Shown here: positions 57,070 to 64,000 of the stretch, piece after piece | How positions within the stretch are numbered: the stretch's first letter is position 1 | Layout: each line of letters starts with the position of its first letter | Source of the DNA: Pisaster brevispinus | Lineage: Eukaryota; Echinodermata; Asteroidea; Forcipulatida; Asteriidae | Direction: 5' to 3' | Assembly: GCA_023634235.1 (NCBI GenBank) | Contig: JAMKCF010000015.1 | Coordinates: forward strand, 9,954,087-10,018,086 | DNA length: 64,000 nucleotides | The notes under the pieces: model-generated | Seen by the model: the letters and a program-made list of their open reading frames with translations, nothing else | Told to the model about the DNA's origin: nothing | Database searches by the model: none | Program-made: the position numbers and the translations under genes

Positions 57070-60040
57070 CTGTATTCATTTGTACGATTTTGACATTTTG
57101 ATTCGAATGACCTTGCATTGCATATGGCGTTTACTGCTGTACATGTATAGTGTATGTTAGTAGAGAGGATGTCAAGTTGGAAAAGTCAATGTCAGTACGA
57201 TGACGTCACCATCTACGCAGCCTAAACATGCTTCAGTATTTGCTGTGTTTACAACGCCCATATTCAACCGTGGTACCAGAGACAGGCAAGTGTACTTGAC
57301 CAAGCATAACCGGACTGTTTTGTGGAAAATTTTGAGATCTGGAAAGTTATCCCTATCGTGTATATAAAACAATACATATTATGCCTAAATATATATTATA
57401 TTTTAAAATAGCTCTGTATGGTTTCTGTCCCTCAAGACCGACTGGTAATATTACAGATCGAGTTTGGCGACATCCAGTTTTGTGTATAAACATGAAATTT
57501 AACTTATTAGGATAAAATGCCTGCATTTCTTAGCTTTTCGATTGTAGGGCAAGGAACATGGCGTAATTAACGTTAGATTTCCGCAGTATTGCCCGAATCA
57601 AAACGGACTTAAGCAAGTCTAGTAAAAAGTACAGCGTGACCCCTTACTAAGGTCCCTTGAACGTCAAGTTATGGACACGTCAATTCGTTGCTAAAGGGGG
57701 AACCCTTGCACCTGCCGAGGAAGTGCTCAGATCGGTGGTACACTTCCAACTTACAGATTCTTCTTTTCTGTTCCATCACTTTCTCTTTTGAGGTCAGGCG
57801 GTTCATTAAGTGGAGGCCATACACGGGATGGGTGTATGAGTGATTGATTTGATAGTGCATCAGTACACGGATGTGAAGCACAATATATGTGTTGGATAAC
57901 TAGTGTAGTTATACTATAGGGCACCTGATCGAGCTATCCAAACCTTACTTACCTATATTGGAGATTCTGACAATAAAGATCAGGGCCTACTCATTTATAA
58001 TCGATGTCAGGATAAGTTATAAACATTTTTGTAATTTTGTTTACCTCTCATGGTAGTAGATGAAGGGAACGTTTTTAGGGTTTCACACGACCAAAGCGTC
58101 TTTATTCTGTGTGAACATGCAATGTGAATACAATATTCAAGCGGAAACGTTTACACTATTATTACAGGATCCCCGTAATTACACGTATAAAACAAAAGGC
58201 TGTCAACACTTTTGATGTGTCTCTTCATTGATTGTAGGTGAGTTCACTTTCGGACTATTTTCTGTAGTACTAAAATTAGTCAGGCCGTTGTTCTTCTTTT
58301 AAAACCCACCTATTTCAAATATCCTACTGGTATCTGTTTGGTTTTTTGGTGAGGCTAGCCTTGTTACCGGCATGAAACTCTTTGCTCTTTGACTACACCG
58401 TTACTCACAAAATCATGAACAGGCTAAGGCTCAGCAACTTGACTTATTCTCCACTCGAGAATATTGGAAGCTCATTTGGGAATTTTAGTGGATTGTTCAA
58501 CCTATTTCGTTTGTAAAATTGAGGGAAGAGAATTAGACTTTTCATCAAATTGTTTGACTGCTCTGGAAAACAAGCACCGGACGAAAAAAAAACCAAACAC
58601 AACTTGTCCGACTTTGCAATCAAGCATCTGTAAGTTTTGTAGAATCTACAGTGAAATGAGACCTTCATTTCAGATTGCAGCTGTAACTGATACAAACTAC
58701 ATTAAGGAATGCCTACACCAGTAGTAAGTAATCTTAGCACCGTCGCCGTTAGTGTGGCAATTTATTTGACGATGTTTTGACACATGAGGCTTAGTGGTAT
58801 TCACGGTTGGCTATTTGCATTGTGTATTGACCATGTGGGAACTTCAGACCAATCGGGTCATGAACCCAGTATGTCTGTATGGCGTGCGGTGCCGGCAAAA
58901 GACTTGATCTTAAGGTGTTCGTGCAATTTTTCCCCAAGGATTATTTCAATATATACATTTCATTGAATGTTAACAACATTAAATTGAATGTTAATCATGC
59001 AACATAACAAGTGTATATGAACTTTTGACAGATCTGAATATTTAAACCGTATAGCGGTCAAGAATAAAATTGAAATTTCCATATTAACTATTTTAACATG
59101 AGAGAGTAATTTACAATTAGTAATTTGCTAATGGCTTTTCCCCCATGGTAGTTGTTCAAAGTGTTGATGACACATAGCGTCCTTGTTGAGTGACACAAGA
59201 CACGAACTGCTACACACGCATATGACAAATAGCACAGTCACCGCCGTAGGCAATCCCCGTGCAGCTCTATCGGCACTGATTAGCTGGACGTGACTTAAAC
59301 ACACTCATACCAGCTCCTATCGTCAGACCCCTTCTGAGACAAATCATGACACCAATTGCCAATTTCTGTTAAGCCATGGACATGCAGAATAAAAATTGTG
59401 GCGGTGCAATAGCAATGGTGAAAACATGATGTGTGTTTGATTGTAAACATTGTGGCTGTTTTGAGTAGTGATGTAATCAACCAATATGGCTCCATAAACA
59501 ACATTACTGTGGACAAGCATGTAAGACGTGGTGGTTGAAAGAAGAACGGAGTCGAGATGGGCCAAAGTCTCGATGAACAGAACACGTTGAACAGAGCAAC
59601 GTCGAGACTCTTCTCACCTCTCGTTCTTTCAAGCAGATTATTATCCCATGGTTGTCCCCCATAAACTAGTTTATTTTTCACTCACAACACCTCATGCAAA
59701 GTTTTAAATCTTACTATTAGTGAAACTTTACCCATCGCTAATTTCCATCTGCTTCCGATCTTGAAAGGGCATGGCGCTTGTTCTCTGATTTATTTTATGC
59801 TGACCCCCCCCCCCCCCCAAAAATGACGCTATTTAGACGTGTATTGATTGTAAAGCATAAGGGCCCTACATTTTGTAAAAAAATACAAAGTACGATTGAC
59901 GTAGAAACAGTGCGACACAGCTTTAGCTGAGGGCGCAATTTTAACAAATCGTTTATCATATTTTCATGTTGCATGGTAGCAAAAGTGGAAGTTGCATCAA
60001 GTACGTTTGATCGATTAATCAGGAAGATGAACACGACGGG
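57070..60040. other. No gene recognised
   Basis: Chance frames only (a 128-codon minus-strand frame at 59295-59681 has no recognisable domain). No tandem repeats other than homopolymers. Confidence 0.45.
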
Positions 60041-60047
60041 AGTTCGT

Positions 60048-60414
60048 CTATGACTGACTAAACATTAGCAACTTGGCAGGGAGTGCTTTGCCTAAAGGAA
60101 CGCCAAGGTTTTCAGAGAGCTTTTCTGTCAATTTAAGAAGGAACTTCATGTTTGGGAGTGTATAGAACGTATGACTTTGACCTTGCCCAAAAAGTACAGA
60201 GAACTCGGGAAATAGCTCATCTGTATCAATTTGGAGACTGCTTAATTTGATTGTGTCCATGCATGATACACGGGAGTAGCTCATGAAACTGCAGCATGAA
60301 ATGGTTAGAAATAATATCATTTAGGCTTTCAGTACCAGCTGAATATTTTAGCAGTTGAAAAATGCTGGACATTCCAATAAATTGTTCAGAAGCAATGTGT
60401 TGATATTCAGCCAA
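60048..60414 (-). pseudogene. Possible decayed minus-strand coding fragment, family unknown
   Basis: Two overlapping minus-strand frames read as plausible protein: 60414-60226 (AEYQHIASEQFIGMSSIFQ and on) and, one frame over, 60320-60048 (KLTEKLSENLGVPLGKALP and on). This could be one coding segment broken by a single-base indel. No family is recognised and chance is a real alternative. Confidence 0.17.
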
Positions 60415-60419
60415 ATTAG

Positions 60420-63400
60420 TTTAAAGGTTCTCGTTGTAGAGTTGGTATCTATCCACATTTATATTTTGTATGATTTAGTCGGGAAACATGACATATTGAA
60501 GGTTTCATATAAAGTGCATTTGGTGGTTTTCATGTCCCTTGTCTTAACATTAGATTTGCCATGTCACCTTTGAGCACTCGACAGTAGCGATTGCCGTAGG
60601 GCCTAGGCCTATACGTTACGGTCCAAATCATTTCCCAACAAAGACTGGGGTTTCTACTCAAAATTCAAAGTTCATATGGTTTTGCAAACTACTATTGATC
60701 ATAAGGATCAGGGAAAAGTTGTCAGATTAATATAGCCGTGCTTTGCAAGTGTGACCAGGTTTTACACATTAATGACTGCATAAAAGTGGGTGTGGTGATA
60801 AATAGACTAGCCTATGATGGTCCCCATTCTAAAAATCTAGGCCTTTACTCATGTGCACGAGTGAGTACGGGCATGGAGTATGGTGAAATTACATAACTGC
60901 AAGGCATCTGAACTCAAAGGCAATGAGAAGAGCTGCATGCAGTTACATTATACAAATACAATGAGCAGCGGAAGTTGTTCTCCTTGGACTGCATCCTGTG
61001 TAACCATCCCGGCCTATATAGTGTTGATTCTTGCAATACTTTGTGTTACACGTGTTCAAGTACATCCCGATGTGTATTATATGCAGATTTGGTTTCGCTC
61101 ACTGTTAGTGTTGCTTATAAAAGGCCCTATAGCACATATGGCTTCTAACGTTTCTATTGTCTTTTCTGTACGAAACCTACTTGTTGATTCCTTGCATGGA
61201 TGACTTCGTTAAGGAGTAATGCACCGTCAGTTGATTACCATGGTTCAAGATTTTACATAAGTACATGTGTACTTATTTCTTTTTCTATTTTTATACATTT
61301 TAATTTGTTGTATTTTTAATGATGTGCAAGCTGGGAAAATGGATGACATGCTGTCACGACGAATTCAAAGAATTGAATGTTATTGAGTTGAATGTGATTG
61401 AGTTGAATGTGATTGCCAAATTACGGTTGTTATACACATCAAGGGCGGGTCAGGAATTTTTGACCCGACTTTGTTGAAGATGACTGTTCCCTCTGCGCAT
61501 TCGCACTCTCTCCGAGTTACGTTTGGATAACAATAGTTAGAATGGTGAGTGTTATTTTTCCATGCTCCTGTTCCATTTTACTTGAAATCGGTTCCTTCGT
61601 GCATCTCTGAGCCTTTCTTCGATTATGTCAGTAGGAGAAGTTTGAACTGGTTGTGGTTACCTCTTTACTCTTGCCCCTTTCCTTGAAAAAAAAAACGTTG
61701 GCGAAAATTAGAGAAGCATGCAAGGGACCCTGTAAAGGTACTCTTTGGTGCACTCTCGGCCTTTCGGAGTTATATTAAATATCTTTAGGCAGAGGAAATT
61801 GAACTGTCATGTTTACTTCTTTCAGCTTTCGTTTTCTTAAAAAAATAATAATACAAATCAACTGGCGACTTGGGGGACGGGGTGCGCCGTGTTAACCTAC
61901 TTAATCGGCCCTAATTGGAAATAAATATTTGTAGCACGGTAAAGTTTGTTTCGTTTTTATTTTTCATCAGAAAGAAAATATAAGATGCCAATAAGGCCTA
62001 CTTGCTTTTCATTGTTTCTTGCATTGTTGCGCTATTCTGTGAAGTGAAGTGCACATTTACTTTGAACACAATAAATAAAGTGGTCAAAAATGAAGACTTC
62101 TCTCATGTATTGGCAAGATTATTTCCAAATTATTGGAGTTCAACTTGGTGTTTTAGTCAACCAAGCCCAGAGCTGCCGAGAGGTTATTGAACTTGACCGG
62201 GAGATGAGACGGGCATTGGCAGCTATACGCCTAACGGAAACATCATGTCCCTCAAACAATTACAGGCAAGCTCGCTGGACATCTATTTCCAATTTGACTG
62301 TTATTCCTTGAGTCTAAAATCGCTGTAATTTGTAATTGATCAGTTGTGTAGATGAAACTTGGATTGTACAAACAGACAAATCAAACAGTGCAGTCTTTAC
62401 GAAAACGATCCGTGTAGTTATTTGTCAAATAAGAGACGGGTGGATGCATTACTGTTCTCTAACGTCAACTCGTTTTGAAATAGTTGATTTGACTTGATGG
62501 CTTTTCCGACGTTATCTTTGTGAAAGTACAGCCATTTCACAACAGAATCTGAAGATGCTGTTGCTATTGATGAGCCCAAGACAAAAAAACTTGTTATGAA
62601 GGTTGATTGCAAATTAATTTGTTTCTCAAGTGAAGTTGATTGAAATTCCGTCATGTAATACATTACAGTTTTTTGGACCTACTGTATGGTGACTTATTGT
62701 GTTCACATATTATGTCCCAATGTAATAATAAAGAGTGAACTAAAAAATAAAAACACAATGATCGTGTACTTTTCCTAACTGGAAATTGTAGCCTTCTAAA
62801 TTCGCATAGTCACTATAAGATCAGTGTATGTGTGTCTATACCACTTGGGACGAACCTAGCCTTCAAATACATTAAAGATAATTTAGGCCTATCTCAAAGT
62901 GTGCAAGACATTACTCCTTCCCGTGTCAAACTTGAATCAACGTCCAACACCAACGATAAAAAGTCGTTTTCCAATTGTCACTTCCATGTTTGTATTAAAC
63001 GAAGGAAACAAGTGAGTGGCCACCGATAATCGTGCTTGCCTGTCTCACTTCTACACAAGTAACTGTAGCCTATCATTCAGCATTTCAGCATGAGGAACGA
63101 GGCTTAAGCCTACCTTAAGCCATGCTATTCATACTATTGCAGAGTTTAAAATGTTGTCGACAAAGTCAAGAATATGTACCAAATTACAGCTAGACAAGGT
63201 GCACATCTACCCGTGGATATTACAAACTTCGTCTTCGGTAAAATGGCAAATTCAAAAGGTCATCCACATCCCCCAATTATAATTATGTAAAAAAAATATA
63301 AATTTTGAGACGGACGAAAAAGTTCAACTTGCAGTTCACTTGTACCTTTTTGGCGCCGTTTTTAATGTGTTTTCCCGACATTTTTGAAGTAAAAGGAGAA

Positions 63401-63960
63401 GTGGTGGCACAACGTAGGTTGTTAATGTCATCTTGAATTACCCTTCAGCTACTTTATGTATTTTGACTATACCCTTAGTATTCCCAAGGGAAGAAGAGTG
63501 TGATAACCTGTGCATAAAAAAACTCGCCGTTAACAGCCATATAAATACGTTGGCATATAAGTCATAACATTTGAGAAAATAAATGCACTTACCTTTTAAA
63601 CATAACAACAGTACTATCAGTTATAAAGTTCAAGTCCTTATTTTTTATAAAGGAAGAATTTTAGTCTGAATTATTTGATGTGAATACAAGTTTACTTGTG
63701 AATGAAGTTGATAATAGTACAAGGAAATTAATTATTTTTTACATCATCTACTCTACACCGCATTTCTCTCCGAGTAGTGTAACTGGTCATAATGATTAAT
63801 AAATACAGCTTTGACCTTATCTCACCCTGTGAACAAACATGCTTGACTGAACGTTGCCATGGCTACACGATGTGTTATTTTATTCACCTGTTTCGGTACT
63901 CCTTGATCACTGATCCATCGAGGTGGCAAAAGAGAAACGCGGGTTGCTGGCTGCCTGCTA
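60420..63960. other. No gene recognised
   Basis: AT-rich DNA with chance frames, the longest 107 codons at 60880-61203 (+). A short direct duplication (GAGTTGAATGTGATT) is seen at 61385-61413. Confidence 0.45.
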
Positions 63961-63968
63961 TCTCGTGT

Positions 63969-63994
63969 TAGGGGTGGGGGTGGGGTGGGTGTGG
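63969..63994 (+). other. G-quadruplex-prone tract at the window end
   Basis: GGGGTGGGGGTGGGGTGGGT gives four G-runs with single-base loops. Confidence 0.55.
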
Positions 63995-64000
63995 TAATGA

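Noticed and set aside
59295..59681. 128-codon minus-strand frame
   Set aside because: An alternative overlapping frame is also open, and there is no recognisable domain; probably chance or an old repeat.

Overview
The window is 64 kb of AT-rich eukaryotic (metazoan) DNA with one protein-coding gene I can recognise, in its first quarter; the rest is mostly non-coding and rich in repeats. Short phase-consistent exons with GT-AG introns, long introns, non-autonomous DNA transposons with target-site duplications, minisatellites and frequent ACATGTACATGTA-type words suggest a marine invertebrate. I favour a deuterostome (echinoderm or hemichordate-like) with modest confidence. Nothing looks bacterial or viral. 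Layout: (1) About 1.3-16.6 kb holds a G3BP gene on the + strand (Ras-GAP SH3-binding protein, the stress-granule scaffold). Ten coding exons (4420-14398) join without any phase conflict into 521 codons: NTF2-like domain, acidic region, SWA-containing linker, Arg/Asp/Glu-rich stretch, RRM and RGG tail. A CpG-rich stretch ending in a splice donor at 1890 is a candidate promoter plus 5'UTR exon, and the 3'UTR is long. Intron 1 carries an alternating 150-bp satellite-like array (2180-2955). Introns 6 and 9 each carry an intact non-autonomous hAT-like element with an 8-bp target-site duplication. Intron 9 also holds a splice-competent 37-codon alternative last exon, with a poly(A) signal downstream, that would give a G3BP lacking the end of the RRM and all of the RGG tail. 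(2) About 16.6-23.8 kb shows no convincing gene, only scattered CTCF-like words and short repeats. (3) 23.8-33.0 kb is a nested transposon complex. A small family with 29-bp terminal inverted repeats (called H here) occurs twice. One copy (23828-29427, minus orientation) is split by a 4.9-kb insertion flanked by an 8-bp duplication. The other (31475-33017, plus orientation) contains exactly 30 copies of a 32-bp unit that is present once in the split copy. An independent 315-bp MITE with a 9-bp target-site duplication lies beside it. (4) 33.4-33.9 kb holds a second minisatellite and a long (GA)n tract. (5) 33.9-64 kb is largely featureless intergenic or intronic DNA, with a few tandem repeats (48.7 kb, 56.9 kb), perfect palindromes (44.7 kb, 51.85 kb), G-quadruplex-prone and homopolymer tracts, and some possible but unproven exons (about 37.1, 38.6 and 50.2 kb) and a possible minus-strand pseudogene (60.0-60.4 kb). 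The single gene is explained by the stress-granule/RNA-binding role of its family; the repeats are best read as genome evolution in action rather than as a multi-gene pathway.
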